Positions 32,786-44,410 are shown, numbered from the stretch's first letter. The stretch: 64,000 bases of DNA from Plasmopara viticola (GCA_001695595.3 MBPM02000006.1:992001-1056000); one strand, 5' to 3'. The notes: generated by a model from the sequence alone, not told the origin. A program made the numbers and translations.

Positions 32786-35120
32786 TATTTTGCCGTAAAA
32801 ATGCAGTCGCACAAGAGTATGGAGGATTGAATCGCGGAGGAGTCTGGCAAGGTAACCGTCAATGAGGCCACTAAAGCGTGCGAGAGCTCTTCGGCCGATC
32901 AAATCCTTCTCTTAATGGAAGCTTCACAAGGTCCTACAGCCTAAAATGTAATGAAAGCAAACACCCATGACGGCTTATTGTACTGTTGAAGTACAACTTC
33001 TCCTACGTTGCCCGATCTTACACCTTAAGCGGTCTAATTTCTACTACGCGCAAGCGCTGCAGCATCCAGCGCGTCTGCATTGACCGTTCCAGCAATAAAT
33101 ACAACAAGCTCATGAGCTTACCTACGAAGAGACGAGGAGGACTCATACTTCAGATCACATCTTAGCTAGAAACGTCATATAGGTCTGGGTATACCTTACA
33201 AATTGAAGAGATTGAACAAATTACCCCGACTTCGTCAGATTTTACTAAAGCTTAGGGCAATGTACAAATCTATTTGCAGTCTCCCATATCCTACTCTGAA
33301 CTGCGAATATCATTATTGAGCTGACAAAAGAAAAGTCGCGCAGTGGTGTACTGAGCTATGCGGGGAGACTATACGTCTTGTAGTTAAGCATTTGTTCTCC
33401 CGTGTTTGCTCGATTTAATCTTAAAATTAATGAAAACGGCAGAGTGACACATCAATTACCCCGGCTCTCGATAGGAGAGCATAAAATTCTAAAGATCACT
33501 TGGAGTTGATCTAGTTCTTCGGTGACTGCATTTAGACTGCTTACGTCAAGAAGCTTACTGACATTTTAACGCGTATACAAGTGACGTTTTATCTTTTGAG
33601 ATACACAAGCGCAAGAGCCTCTGATACTGATCAGAGCAAGAAGTCGCGTTGATCGATCGTGTCTCAAAGATGCCGTGCCCATAGCCATTGACACCATAAT
33701 ACTGTGTTAAATTAATCAGTCTATAGTGTAATGGTCCCTCGTAATGATTTGTCATTACCAAAAGATCACACATTTTCCTGCACGTCTCCTCTTTGCATAA
33801 TGCTGTAGCACTTTGTACCCATACGCAAGTACATTGTGTGCTTGAGTTATTTAAAAAAATATTCATAGCTGGATAAACTTCTTTCTGCATCTGTCGATCG
33901 CGCTTTTCGTGCTGCTCAAAAGACTTGCTAGATTTTATGGGTCCTAGGAAATGGCTACAATTGCGGTGTCATATTTATTTTTCTGCAGAGATTATGAAGT
34001 TAACCCACTTTCACTCTTCATGCTGCTCGGAAAATTATTTATGGCCTCGAGAAAACGGCTAAATTGCAGCTCTTTCTGCTGCTAAGAAGCTCTTATGCGC
34101 TGTGGAGATCGGTCTCTGCGAGCAAATTTTATGCTTTTGGGTTCATAAACTTCAGGCTACAGTAGGTTTCAATGCGGTGCTTCTCAGACTTCCACCTTTG
34201 ACAAAAAAAGAATCCTGAACCTTCTTTGCTGGCTGAAGAAGACAGTACTTAATTCTTTGTTGATAGGTGCGCAAAGTGTCAGTGATTTAAGCTTAATTGA
34301 GAGACTGACCCAATAACTGGGTTTTCATTCATGAAACCATTTCATCCGAGGATTTCGTGTACTGGGAACATATAAAATAGAGCTGAGAGTAGCAAATTTT
34401 TCCGGTAATCTTTGAGTCTCGACAACATTCATGCTGTCTTGCTCTTGAGCAAGTAAGGCATAAGTTCGAAGAATATATCAGGAGCTAAGTAGGTGTTTGC
34501 CTACATTTCTTTGTGGTATTACTTACCGGTTCCATAAATTATTGTTTGGCGAACTAGCCGCCGTGGTCCTTCCCCCTGACCATTAAGCGACATGTTATTG
34601 GTGCTTGTGTAGCCGCTGTAATTATTTAGCTAATCATACGCATTATTTAAAATCGCATTCCGTTCGATCTTTGAGCACAGAGAGTCAGCGACAAGTGCAC
34701 ATAGTTGACTCACTTACCATGCCATCTTTAATCAATTAAGAGTAAGAGACATTTATGCACTCACCCTGTTTTAGTGGCAACGGACATTGTCCGAAGACAA
34801 AGGACTTAAAGCCCGGACCGAGGTTTTTAATTATGGATTAGGCCTCTGTTCGGTAGGTGTCTGATTATAGGTCACTTCTAGCTATTCCTTTGACAAAAGA
34901 TACACTTGATTCTTAGGATCCTTAAAGATCATCTGATCGGAGGCGCAACGCACGCCAAGCATCCTCGTCCAGAACGGAGAACATATCTATCCTAAAAACA
35001 GTGTGTTGTCTTTTCAAACAACACTTCCGCGATATTTTTGACATTGATTAAGCCAGAGCTTAGTAGCTTCGAGGTTCAAAGGTTCAGTACTATGAGTCGG
35101 TGAGTTGGAACATTACGTCG
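32786..35120 (+). repeat. Dispersed repeat family R, copy C (inside left arm)
   Basis: This is the longest copy of the repeat also seen at 1.75-2.96 and 22.15-24.74 kb, and inverted at 57.7-60.1 kb. Landmarks are gttccagcaataaatac, acgtcatataggtctgg, gagtgacacatcaatt and gcaacgcacgccaagcat. Stops break all frames; the element type is unknown. Confidence 0.65.
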
Positions 35121-35380
35121 GCAAATTTAATCCTACCGTGATCTACCGCTTATTAGATCCCTCGGACCTTGCTTAGAATAGGTTCTATAATAACGATTCA
35201 TTCCTGAGAGCGTTAAAAACGACTTTTCGATATTAGGGTACTTTAATAGCCGCTCGACAACTAAGATTCAACAAAAACAACGCCAAGTTACAACATGCTA
35301 AACAACAGCAGCTTTTGGATCTACTTAAGACACTGGATTACTATCGAATGCATGAATACTTATCGGTTGAGCCGCAGAAT

Positions 35381-36642
35381 GGTTATAGCTTTTTTGACGT
35401 CAAGTCTCTTACACGTCACCCTTCGCTACGTGATAAGTACTAATTGCGGATGATCGACGTCTACACTGTTTTTCTTGTATTAACATCTCTACCCGTGAAA
35501 ATACTTCAACCACCTTATTGGGACGAGATAAGCCTTGGGGAGTACGATCTCGACCAAAGAGGCCAAACAGACGGGGCGAATCGAAAGTCACTAGTGTCGG
35601 ATTGACGATAGGTATCGAAATTAAAGGCGCTAGTGGATTTGCTTGACTGAAGAGCTTATACAAACGAACCCTCAGTGGTAGAGATAGACAAATGCAGAGA
35701 ACGTATTCGACGCCAGGAATTTGCCTCCACAGATCCACCTTTCGATTTTGAATAGGGCCGAACTTCACTTCCACCTTTAATTTTTGGCTTGCGGTCCACG
35801 TCATGCCACCGGGACGACTGGCATTAATGCCATGAGCCTGCATTCGATTTTAAGCTTTTGAATACTTTTATGCAACTCAATCCATGCGACATCAATTACA
35901 GATCACTAGTTCTAAATGCAGTCAGCACTGCGAACATTAAATAGCGGCAGAATCCTTCATGGGCACCAAAAGAAAATTTCACAATGTAGATTCTACCATC
36001 TTCAAACGCCATTGCCCTTGACAAAAATGCTTGGTTCTGCAACCTGACATCTCTCTCAGTCTTCTAAATAGGCTTCGCAAACTCCATATCCAGGTTCCGT
36101 ATTATCGCGCTCTTCAGGGAACAAAGTTGCTTTGGCTTTCTTTCGTTCCAGCTTCTTGGTAAAATCATGAGTCCATGCTCCGCGCAAATAAAACAGTTGA
36201 CGCAAAATTTCAATCCCCGTCTCAATTTTAGCAACGCTCATGGTCTCGGGTTCATGTCACCGAATCGACGTAACATCAACAGTTATGATAATGGTAGGGT
36301 TTATACACCATGCGGGACCGAGTTTCCAAGTTCCACAAAAAAAACGCACACTGCCTCTCTATATTTTTATTCTCTTCTACCCCCGACCCTCCCTCTCTCT
36401 ACTTTATATATATATAAAAGTATAGGAACTCGGAACCCAAGCACCAACGGAAGATGTCAATGTAACCACAGCCCTTCTAGTTATCAAAATTTGGGCCGAA
36501 AATTCTGGGACCATGGTTCCCACAATTCATCGAATAATTGCAATTCACTATTAAATTGAAGCACCACAAGTACGGCATCATTTTGGAACCGGTTCGGAAC
36601 GCGGTTTTGGAACCTCGGGACTAGTTATTTTTCATTACTGTA
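35381..36642 (-). pseudogene. Unrecognised degenerate coding region with low-complexity tail
   Basis: Two minus-strand frames, 36241-36056 (60 codons) and 35843-35409 (144 codons), are longer than their surroundings. Together with a piece at about 36040-35930 (MAFEDGRIYIVKFSFGA) they could be remnants of one gene broken by frameshifts. I recognise no domain. The rest (36345-36425) is pyrimidine-rich and AT-rich low complexity. The region lies between the inner end of the left arm and the second CRN pseudogene. Confidence 0.35.
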
Positions 36643-38044
36643 TTAGACGTTATGGTCAGCTAAATAACTCCAAGTGGGGTTTGCGAAAACGGGAATAGAT
36701 CGAGCGACTTGGTTCGCTACAGCACGCGCCATCTCAATGTCGGGACCCAACACGCTTGCGATATCGTAGTATCGTTCAATAGCAGCGCGAATACCACCAC
36801 TTTCACCACCTTCGCTGATCGATGACAGCACATTCACCAGCTTGCGTCGTTTCACTGGTTCTGCAAAGCACGGAAGACTGATCTCTGCGTCCGCAGACGC
36901 CGATTGTGCAAGAAGAGTCCGGATCACTGCAAATGCTGTGCTTGGATCAGGTAAAATCACTGTTCGGATGATGGCATGGTTGTCGTTCCTCTCGGAAACC
37001 CAGAAGGATTGCCAATGGCCAGTCAAGTCAGACAACAGTGCCATCACTGGGTCATCGACGAAAACATCCAGCGCTATCAGCTCCGACAAGGCCTAGAAAA
37101 TAGCGCCTCCTTTCACCTTCCTCTTTACTTCGATCAGCATCTTCACCTCGGGTAACAACTCCAAGTGGGTCGGGAACTGCTTTGCGAGATCGCTCAGTAC
37201 GAGCATATCCGTGCGTCCAACGAAATCAACATCGTGACTAGGGACAGCCGCGCTGAGGAAATTCTTGCCTTTTTTACAAACCGAGTACGCAAAGCTGCTT
37301 TCTCGCAAGCACGTTGCCAATGCTGTCTTCCACGTACTCCCGGTATCTTTCGCGTTGTTGCTCCTCAGTGAGCACAACTACTTGGCCACGTTCATCGCGC
37401 ACATTTTCTCATGTAGATGGTTGTACCGCAGTTGGGTCTTCAGTAGCGAATGGAATCGAGCGCGCCGGCACCACACAAATATTCAGGTCTTGCAAAAGAG
37501 CGAGCCCCTCGTTTGAGCTCATCTCCGAATGGACGTTTTGCTTTCGCTTGGTCTGCACAATTTGCTCGTTTCTTTCCTTGACCATTTGCGCCGTCGACGA
37601 TGTCTCGCTCACAACACCAGCCGCAGCTTCTGGCACGTTCACCAGCACGTGAATCACCTTCTTTGTCGGCGCACTCGCAAACACGTCACCAATCTCATCT
37701 GCTGAATTCATCTTTCTGGATTCAGTCATGATCGCGCTGATTTCATCGGGAGTCTGCTTTTGCTTCAAAAGCTTCACGTCCGGGCCTCGCGACGGTAACC
37801 AGTCTTTATCCGATGTGAGCCAATTCTCCCCCTTGTTCGCGACGTAAAGCGTCAGTCTATCCGCTTCGCACTTGGCAATCGACGGCTTCTCATCCTTGAT
37901 CATCCTCTTTAATTCCCGCACCTTTTGATTGTCTTCTACAATCACCCCGAAGACGCTCCCGTCTCCGACCACCACACGCGTCAACGACTTCATTGCTTTT
38001 GCTGGCAACTTTCGGAATGAGCACCTGCAGTCTATTTTAACCAA
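36643..38044 (-). pseudogene. CRN: Second Crinkler (CRN) effector pseudogene
   Basis: Paralogue of the CRN at 19-21 kb, on the opposite strand. The N-terminal frame (38044-37409, 211 codons) opens with TTG, not ATG, so the native start is probably mutated. It carries a CRN N-terminal fold with TLYVANK at the LxLFLAK position, then DWLPS and VHVLV-type blocks and KRKQNVHSEMSS. The frame then breaks near 37400. The C-terminal CRN domain continues in 37377-37093 and 37089-36643 ([36 protein letters not shown]). At least two disruptions separate the three parts. CRNs act inside host plant cells; this copy cannot make a full protein. It starts about 95 bases from the left end of the viral block, in divergent orientation. 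Confidence 0.85.
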
Positions 38045-38139
38045 TCATATCACTCCAAAATAATTATTTTTATTCCTGACCAATATATGCTCAATATATA
38101 GAAATTTAGTCGATAAAAGACAAATATATAGAAATAACA
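38045..38139. promoter_or_regulatory. AT-rich divergent spacer at the left edge of the viral element
   Basis: This short spacer separates the CRN pseudogene (-) from the viral primase-helicase (+). It contains two copies of atatatagaaat (near 38095 and 38125), the second about 10 bases before the presumed viral ATG. The viral integration edge may lie in or near here; I could not identify a terminal inverted repeat. Confidence 0.4.
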
Positions 38140-40448
38140 ATGTGCAAGTACAAAACCATCCAGAGGCGAGCCAACAGTGCGGCTCAAACGGCGATTGGTG
38201 CCGACTCCACGCGAAGTATCAGCGAGCAGTTGCTGAACCAGTGATTGCTGAACCAGTAGCTGCTGGACCTGCAGTTGGTAAAACAACGATGACCAGATCT
38301 ATTGAAGAAATTTACGGTGAGCATTGCATTCAGCACATCAAATTTGTTGATAAATACGATGAACCCACGTTGGGAGGTTCACGTGTATTGTCACCAAGTG
38401 ATCGAAGATGCACGCAGTTGGTGATCTCATCGACTACAAGCACAGTGATGATGTCACACCTGACTTTGGTATCGACGGATACACGTACCTTTTGCAATAT
38501 TGATTCAATGAACTAAATAAATCGCAGGTGCTTGATAACTTCTTCTTTAAGTCCAGTGAAGACCGTGAATCATTTAAACAAGCTAATGTTGAATGCGGTG
38601 TGGAATACTTCCTTGCAACTCAATCCTACGATGAGCGATTGCATGATTTATGCATGATGATTCAAAGTGATTGATTCTGCAACAACCAAAACGTGTGGAA
38701 TCTTGCTGGATTCTTTGCTCGTTAACTTCATTCTGATTCGTATTTGATGCGCAAGACCTATCTCTGTGTGATCAATCAAAAAGTAGAGCGTTTTAACAAG
38801 GAGTTTGCTGTCAAGGAATTCAATGGTTGGTTTGATTCCAAGTATCATCCATCGCTGAACGAAGGCAAACTGAAAGGGATTGCTGCTGGTTATTATTCTG
38901 CTGCATACAAGCAATGGAAGGATGAACATGGAGTCAAGGAGCCACGAAAAACATCCACTTCGAAGACGTTTGAGCTTTCTACACTTGATTAAGATTTTTC
39001 AAGTCTAAGCGGAGGTTGGCAATACTAACCCAGCTGGTGGAATTTACTGGCCGAACAGTTGATGACATGCGGTCAGTTATGGTTGATACATTATTTAAGA
39101 TCGATGAGCTTGAGTATTGGGCGGAGAAGGATCTAGTGATCGAGAGCAAACCCTATCGTGACTCTGAGATAAAACTACCATTTTGAGTCTCTTCATTTGC
39201 TGAAACGATTTGTTCTTTTTTTCATTCACGAGTTTTACGTCTTCGAAGGATCAGAGATCACCTACTACAAGCGAAAGCCAACGGAGGACGATATTTCTGT
39301 GAGCAAAACATATGATCCAAAGAACTTCTTCAATGTGCAAATTCAGTTCATTCAAAACAAAAAGCCACGTTCCACCAGGCTGTCTGACCTTCTTAACACG
39401 GTTCCATTCCACGAGTATGCAAATACCGTATGCAAATCGGAACATGATTCAAATGATATGGAGACAATCAGCTTAGCAAATCCACTACTGGCAAAGGATC
39501 TTCACGAAGAAATTACCGAAGTTGACTTGCACCCAGTATTAGTCGATTACCTGAAGCGTATCATTTGCTTCAATCATCCAGAGTGGTACCAGTAATTGAT
39601 GGAGTATATCGGTAGCCTTTGTCACAATCCAGACAGCAAGACGAAGAATTTGCTCGTATTATATTCAATGGAGAAACACTTCGGCAAGTCGAATTTCTTC
39701 AAACTCCTTACGAGTCTTCTGGGAACGTTAAATATTCACGAGACTCAGCATCTCATTGGTGTCTTTGGAGAGCGTGGATCACCACATCTTCGACATAGAA
39801 ATTGTGCTTGTTCGAAGAGATTGCTGGTGATAAGCGCTCGTTTCGTAATTGTCTTGAGCGAATGAAGTCTGCAATCACAATTCCGTGCAATCTAGTCGAA
39901 AACTCTACCATGAAGAAGAAGTACATGGCAACATCACTGAATTTATTGGTGCTTCCAACAACTTGATTGGCATCGTTGAAAACAAGATGACAGTTTTCGA
40001 TGTGAATTCAGCGGAACAGCACAACAAGGTCTATTATGGCAAGCTGATTCATGATGTGATCCGAAATGAGAATGAGATGACCAAATTCTACACATATTTG
40101 AAGCAGTTTGCCAACCCCAAGCCAAAATCGTTCTTCCGCACGTCTATCTATGATTTAATAACAACTGATAGCAATGAGGGTATTACCAACTATGTCAATG
40201 AATTTAAGGAATCGGGATTAAATGGAATCGTACACACTGAATCGCAAGGCCAATATCGCGTGGAGAAAAACATTTTGTATCGGCACTATCAAAGGTGGTG
40301 CGAGACAGCTGGTGAAGTCTTTGATAAGTGATCGAAACTTCGGGAGAAGATCTCGGAGTTGGATAAGCCTATCACATTCGAGCGATACAAGGAAAATGGA
40401 GTTACTCCCTATGGGTTCTTCTTTTCAGGTAATTTCAACCTAGTCTGA
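38140..40448 (+). pseudogene. Viral D5-type primase/SF3 helicase (pseudogene)
   Basis: The replication gene of the viral element. Readable parts: a region at 38.4-38.96 kb with the NxxVWNLAGF and FDSKY features of a D5 N-terminal domain, a long frame at 39197-39595, the helicase start at 39596 (NLLVLYSMEKHFGKSNFFK, where EKHFGKS fills the Walker A place), a following block with an EIAGDKRSFRN-like motif in a shifted frame near 39810-39860, and a C-terminal frame 39885-40331 with GASNNLIGIVENK (sensor/arginine-finger region of D5 helicases). It ends at a stop near 40446, overlapping the 3' end of the next gene by a few bases. At least five stops or shifts interrupt it. The exact start is uncertain; the ATG at 38140 follows a TATA-like atatatag. 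It differs from the helicase fragment at 0.9-1.7 kb. Confidence 0.75.
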
Positions 40449-40905
40449 AGCTTCCTCCCTTCATGCGGCGAACGCCACGTGGATCAGCCATACTAACTCC
40501 AGTCACTTGCTTAATTCCCTTTCGGAGTTCTTGACTGAATCCACCAGTCTCAGGAGCAGTGATATCAGCAACAGTATTCATTACAGAGCCAGCAATTGGC
40601 TTCCAATTAGTTTTCAAGAAAGTCCATGCATTCTTTCCGACAGACTTGATTCCTTTTCAAAGGTTTTCCCAAAAGCCACTTCTATCTAGTCCAGATTGAT
40701 GCGTGCGTAATAGTTCACCGTCAGTCATGTGCAAAGTCGTTCCTTTACCAGATTCATATGCTTTCACAAGCTTCTTATATGTCTCGGGACCAAATCAGTG
40801 AGCGTGACCAGCATTAAGCTGTGCATGCGTTAATCGAACAGGTATTCCATGCAGAGTTTTTAAGGCCTGCGCGTAGCTAAGGTTGACGCGAAACTCTATA
40901 TACAT
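40435..40905 (-). pseudogene. Small virion-type protein of PLVs/giant viruses (2 stops)
   Basis: A 156-codon frame in one phase with two internal TGA codons. The N-terminal part (RVNLSYAQ, GIPVRLTHAQLNAGH, ETYKKLVKAYESGKGTTLHM) has the pattern of small proteins recurrent in Polinton-like viruses, where short motifs ending in VRL/xHxQL repeat twice. The C-terminal part is glycine- and basic-rich (KGIKQVTGV, GVRRMKGGSFRLG), like adenovirus pX or other virion-core peptides. Its start lies 25 bases from the start of the divergent recombinase gene. Role inferred: virion or DNA-condensing protein. The resemblance is by memory of pattern, not alignment. Confidence 0.55.
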
Positions 40906-40930
40906 CTTTATATAGAAGCACAAAATAAAA
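40906..40930. promoter_or_regulatory. Shared 25-bp divergent promoter (viral)
   Basis: This spacer separates the small virion-type gene (-) from the recombinase (+). It includes tttatataga, which reads as ctatataaag on the minus strand directly before the ATG. TATATAAA-like sequence stands in the same place before several other genes of the element. Confidence 0.5.
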
Positions 40931-42188
40931 ATGTCAAAGCTAATCCAAAAACCAAATTCTAGATGAACTGAAACAAATTATTTTTCATGATCTCGAAATG
41001 AGCAATGACAAGCTCTCCAAAGCCACCACGGAACTTTATTTGAGACAACTTTTCAGATTATACAAATCAAGGAAGGAGTCTATGAAATGGGATTCTAAAA
41101 ATTTCGTTGCTCGCATCCAATAACCCAACAAGTACGACGATGCAAGTTTTCAGAAAGTGTATGGCGTTCAGAACTCTGATATGATTGCTGAAGTGATGCG
41201 TCTTTACAAGAGCAAGGGAAGTCTGACCCTCACTATAAGTGCACTTTTGAAGATGGTCACGAATCGCTTCCGCGATGCATTTAAATACCATAATGCTGTA
41301 AGAAAGGTACTTAGATATCAGAACAAGTCAGAGAAATTGGATAATGACCTGACACCCGAAGAAGAGAAGAAAATATAGCTACGACGAACTGATGTCTGTT
41401 CCGCAGAAAGTCAAGAAGATCCTTATGGATACATACAGTGAGGTCTTTCTTTCCAACAACGAGCTAAGCAAACTTGCCAAAGCGAAGCGCCTTGCATATT
41501 TACGGCTTGTCTTTGACTATGTCACTCTATATCTCAATGTCCATTATCCGCTGCGTCTCGTATGGACAACAGTGCATTTGCACAACGTTGATGGCGGTAA
41601 TTAGCTTCAAGGTCCCAAGCTTTATTTGAATGATTTTAAGAACGTTCGCCTCATAAGAGCGCAAGTTATTGACCGAGATGGATCCACGATCAACCTCATT
41701 GCACAATTTTTTCACTTCTTAATCAATTCTCTTGTACAAACACCAACAAATTTTTTTGGCGCATTTACAACAATAGTTCAGGCGATTACGATACTAATAA
41801 TGGATTCAATTCAACTCTCTTAGAGCTATTCGTAAAATACAATGGAAAGCCGATGAGCATGAACATGGTCCGTCACATTGATGAATCACATCTGATCCAA
41901 TCACCAACGTATGCGGAGCTTACTCATAAAGAAAAAGATGACCTTCACGCCAAGCTACTCCATAGCACGTTTGCTGCCAACACGAGCTACAACAAGATTG
42001 CAAACAAATTTACAGCATCAGAGGTTAGCGAGGAAGCTCCTGACTTCTCATATGTACCAGCGCCTCGACCTCCATCACCTGCTAAGCCGCTAACACGCTC
42101 TAAAGCACGTAGGGAACGCATATTTCATGGAGATTTCACTTCAAGAGGAAGTGATAAATCACTTGAAAATGAAAGATTTGAGAAGTAA
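40931..42188 (+). pseudogene. Tyrosine recombinase/integrase of the viral element (pseudogene)
   Basis: A gene of about 415 codons broken by several stops and shifts. An alpha-helical N-terminal part runs from 40990 to 41378 (YGVQNSDMIAEVMRLYKSKGS-type core-binding region). The catalytic part shows YPLRLVWTTV (first arginine box, like YPPRxxD in viral members) near 41545-41575, LYLNDFKNVR near 41620-41650, and the second box with RHIDESHLI near 41870, followed by KLLHSTFAANTSYNKI near 41950-42000, which fits the HxxR...H...HS...Y end of the fold, with a tyrosine near the end of this motif. Such recombinases integrate many PLVs and giant-virus relatives. It is divergently paired with the small gene at 40435-40905. 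I regard the family call as likely. Confidence 0.7.
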
Positions 42189-42213
42189 TAGATGTAAGAA
42201 GCAACACATCCCA

Positions 42214-42645
42214 ATGACGTCCAAACGTGGTCCACATGCTATGAATTTCGATGGATTGAACGCGCGTCTACGAAGCGGAAATACACATGTAAACCTTAAA
42301 ACAATGCTCGTCCCTCATGCGTTCGTTGATTTATGACACCTGATTGTAAATGAGAAGAGCCTCGACAAGCATCTCTTCAGCCTTCTCAACGAGCCTGAGC
42401 AAGACTTTATGAGAGATTGCTTGAGCAAATGTCATATTAAGTCTCAAGAATTTGATTCGGCGTACAATGAGCAACTGAATGGTTTTGTAAAACGTTTGAA
42501 AATGCTACAAGGAGCTACGGCTATTGGCGATGATAATCCAGAAATAATAAAGAAAATGAAGCAGCTTCTTGACAAGCTGTATGAGAAAAGAGTTTTCTCA
42601 ACGAACTAGTACACTCTATTCAAGCGGATGATGAAGCTCTCTTAA
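42214..42645 (+). pseudogene. Unrecognised viral gene, 143 codons with two stops
   Basis: One phase from the ATG at 42214 to a TAA at 42643, with an internal TGA near 42334 and TAG at 42607. The C-terminal half (GDDNPEIIKKMKQLLDKLY) is helical, with the NPExIKxxKxLL pattern seen in hypothetical proteins of PLVs and giant viruses. It lies between the recombinase and the capsid genes. Function unknown. Confidence 0.5.
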
Positions 42646-42691
42646 AGTTTTGCTTGAAGGTGAGAAGCTTACTCGTATCATTCTATCATAT

Positions 42692-42892
42692 TTATTTTGC
42701 TTTCTTCTGTTCTTTCGCGAGCTGAGTTACACTGACCCTCTCCGATTGGTTGGTGAGCGTTTCGATGTTGGTAGCGTCATGGTCAAGTTTGGTTGGTCCG
42801 AGTGGGTTCACTGTTCCAGATATTGCGCGATCCCCGTCAACATTCATCGGCTGTGGCATTTTCGCCCGACAAATTCTTTTCCTACGATGCAT
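42692..42892 (-). CDS. Small intact viral-type protein (66 aa)
   Basis: An uninterrupted 66-codon frame with an ATG, placed divergently to the minor capsid gene with a 34-base AT-rich spacer. The N-terminus is arginine- and lysine-rich (RRKRICRAK) and the end is basic. No family is recognised. Its position and spacing match the compact layout of the element, so I take it as real. It is one of the few viral frames without visible damage; that may be chance because it is short. Confidence 0.5.
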   Translation of the reverse strand: MHRRKRICRAKMPQPMNVDGDRAISGTVNPLGPTKLDHDATNIETLTNQSERVSVTQLAKEQKKAK

Positions 42893-42926
42893 TTTGATTT
42901 AGTTACTTATATAAAAGCAAATCAAC
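42893..42926. promoter_or_regulatory. Divergent viral promoter before minor capsid gene
   Basis: The spacer contains cttatataaaagc, about 15-20 bases before the minor capsid ATG, and reads as ttttatataag toward the small minus-strand gene. It matches the TATATAAA-like boxes elsewhere in the element. Confidence 0.5.
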
Positions 42927-43746
42927 ATGTCATATCCAGTTTTGTTGAGCATGAGCAATCCAGTTGCCCAGCATCAATTCAGGTATCGATTCAGTCAGCC
43001 GATCGATTTCAGTCAGGTCAAATGCGCACTTGGCTCAATCAGCATCAACTCTTCGTGAAAGGCAATTACTGCCCAACGCCAAAACAACTCATTTCAAATC
43101 ATTCGGCCGACAGCGGCAACAACAACAACGTATTCGATCACGTTGCCAGATGGCACATATACAGCAAGTGATATCAATAACTACCTGCAGTAATGGAGTA
43201 TTCAAAACAAGCTGTATCTGATCAACAACACCACCGGTGAATATTTTTACTCCATATCCTGCGCGGAGAATGTGTCATCTTACGCAATTCAATATACGAT
43301 GCAGCCCGTGAAGAATGTTACTGGATGTATTGCGGCAAGTGGCTTTCCCACAATGCCCGTAACAGCATACACCCCACAATTAGTGATCGATAATTCTGGC
43401 TTTGGTTTGATCGTGGGGTTTTCGAATGCCAAGTATCCAGCTGCTCAATCTACGAGCGTTTGTGCTGCGAATAGCAACGTAACGCCAATGATCGATCCGA
43501 TAGCAGCACTTATTGTTGGCTTGTCTTCTCTCTACAATCCAATTGCAAGCAACAATCTAGTGCTCCACACATTCACGGCAGCAGGAGTAGAATATGGTAG
43601 ACTCGTTACCACGTCGTAAAGTCAAGGTATTGCGTATTGTCCAATGCAAGGAACCAACAATGAAATCACATTGAGCTTCTTTGATCAAGACATGCGCCCC
43701 CTCCAGATCGTTGATGGGAATGTATGCATTCATCTGTTGATACGAC
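42927..43746 (+). pseudogene. Penton-type minor capsid protein of Polinton-like virus (pseudogene)
   Basis: A single phase of about 270 codons with stops at three sites. It starts at ATG 42927. Features of PLV/virophage penton proteins are visible: an early FRYRFSQPIDFSQ block, the FSQVxxALGSISIN strand, LPDGTYTASDINNYLQ (a hallmark IxxGxYtxxdlNxyLQ motif), NKLYLINN, and the C-terminal ITLSFFDQDMRPLQIVDGN block that ends such proteins. The TGA near 42996 stands where a tryptophan is usual; the TAA after NNYLQ stands where glutamine is usual; another TAA is near 43617. The end near 43750 depends on a one-base change in a poly-A run. In virions this single-jelly-roll protein forms the fivefold vertices. 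Confidence 0.8.
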
Positions 43747-43771
43747 TAAAAAAAATGATTCAACAATATAA

Positions 43772-44410
43772 TTACATTTCGCGAATATATTCGATGACGT
43801 TTCGGTAACTTTTTCTCTCGATGATGTCCATCATCCTGTTTGACTTTTTTTCACTTGTGATTAGCTTGTAGAGATCAATAAATTCTTTGACTGGCAAATC
43901 ACTCGGAAAGTTACGGCAAATGTTTGCGAGGTCACGCTGGTCCAAGATTTGACCAAGAACGACATACTGACTGTTAATTCGAGTCGTCTTTGGAATACTA
44001 AAGTTGCTTTGACTGATGTAGATCATACTCCATCCTTTTTTTTTTACCTCAGATAAAGCTTGATAAAATTTGAGCTTGAGTCCTCTTTGGCTAGAGGACC
44101 GAGTCATCGAAGAGAACAAGTTTGCTTGTCTCGGAGTCATACTTGCCCATTGCTGAACCCAATCCCCTCTTCGAACACCTCTACGTTGTCTATGGTGTTC
44201 TTGAGATGATCATATAATCTCATTTGTCTTTGTACAGATGACAATCTTCGTGAAGCATATGCTCAACAACGCGATGTTATGTAGTACAGTGTTACTCTTT
44301 CCGCTTCCAGATGGGCTGGCAACGCGCATCCGAAATGGAAGCTCAAAGTGCTCATTCTTTAGGTATTTCTTGAGCTTTGACTTTGGTATAAATTGATAGA
44401 AGTTGAGCAT
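43772..44410 (-). pseudogene. A32/FtsK-HerA-type genome packaging ATPase (pseudogene)
   Basis: About 210 codons from the ATG at 44410. Walker A is intact (ASPSGSGKSNTV) and followed by IVICTKTNE. The frame then shifts: the next piece (LYDHLKNTIDNVEVFEEG, 44220-44160) and the Walker B (KLVLFDDSVL, near 44100) lie in other phases. The remaining frame (about 44060-43772) has GWSMIYISQSNFSIPKTTR, the sensor region with S/T-Q typical of this family, and LANICRNFPSD. Two or more frameshifts inactivate it. These ATPases pump DNA into capsids of giant viruses, Polintons, PLVs and virophages. The gene diverges from the fibre gene with a 32-base spacer. Confidence 0.82.

Larger units (their letters stand above)
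30430..35380 (+). repeat. Left arm of a roughly 5-kb inverted duplication
   Basis: This arm is the reverse complement of 57496-62685. Matching landmarks run through its whole length: outer end (aagcttcactcgctttt), the 111-codon frame, the aaagctcgtgtcagtgagtg region near 31.35 kb, the 32.3 kb block (gccttaagcactgaggtcac), repeat R (33.0-35.1 kb), and the inner end ttgagccgcagaat at 35380. The copies differ by many substitutions and indels, so the duplication is not recent. Inside it I see a 27-bp tandem array, a microsatellite and repeat R, but no intact gene. Confidence 0.85.

Noticed and set aside
35409..35843. Functional 144-codon gene
   Set aside because: No domain, no good upstream context, and neighbouring coding-like pieces are in other phases; kept only as a possible pseudogene.
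38045..38139. Terminal inverted repeat of the viral element
   Set aside because: I compared the AT-rich left edge with 55.15-57.5 kb and found only short AT-rich matches, not a convincing inverted pair.
40435..40905. TGA read as tryptophan (alternative genetic code) in the viral genes
   Set aside because: Both stops here and one in the penton gene are TGA, but the same element also has TAA and TAG interruptions and many frameshifts. Decay explains all of them.
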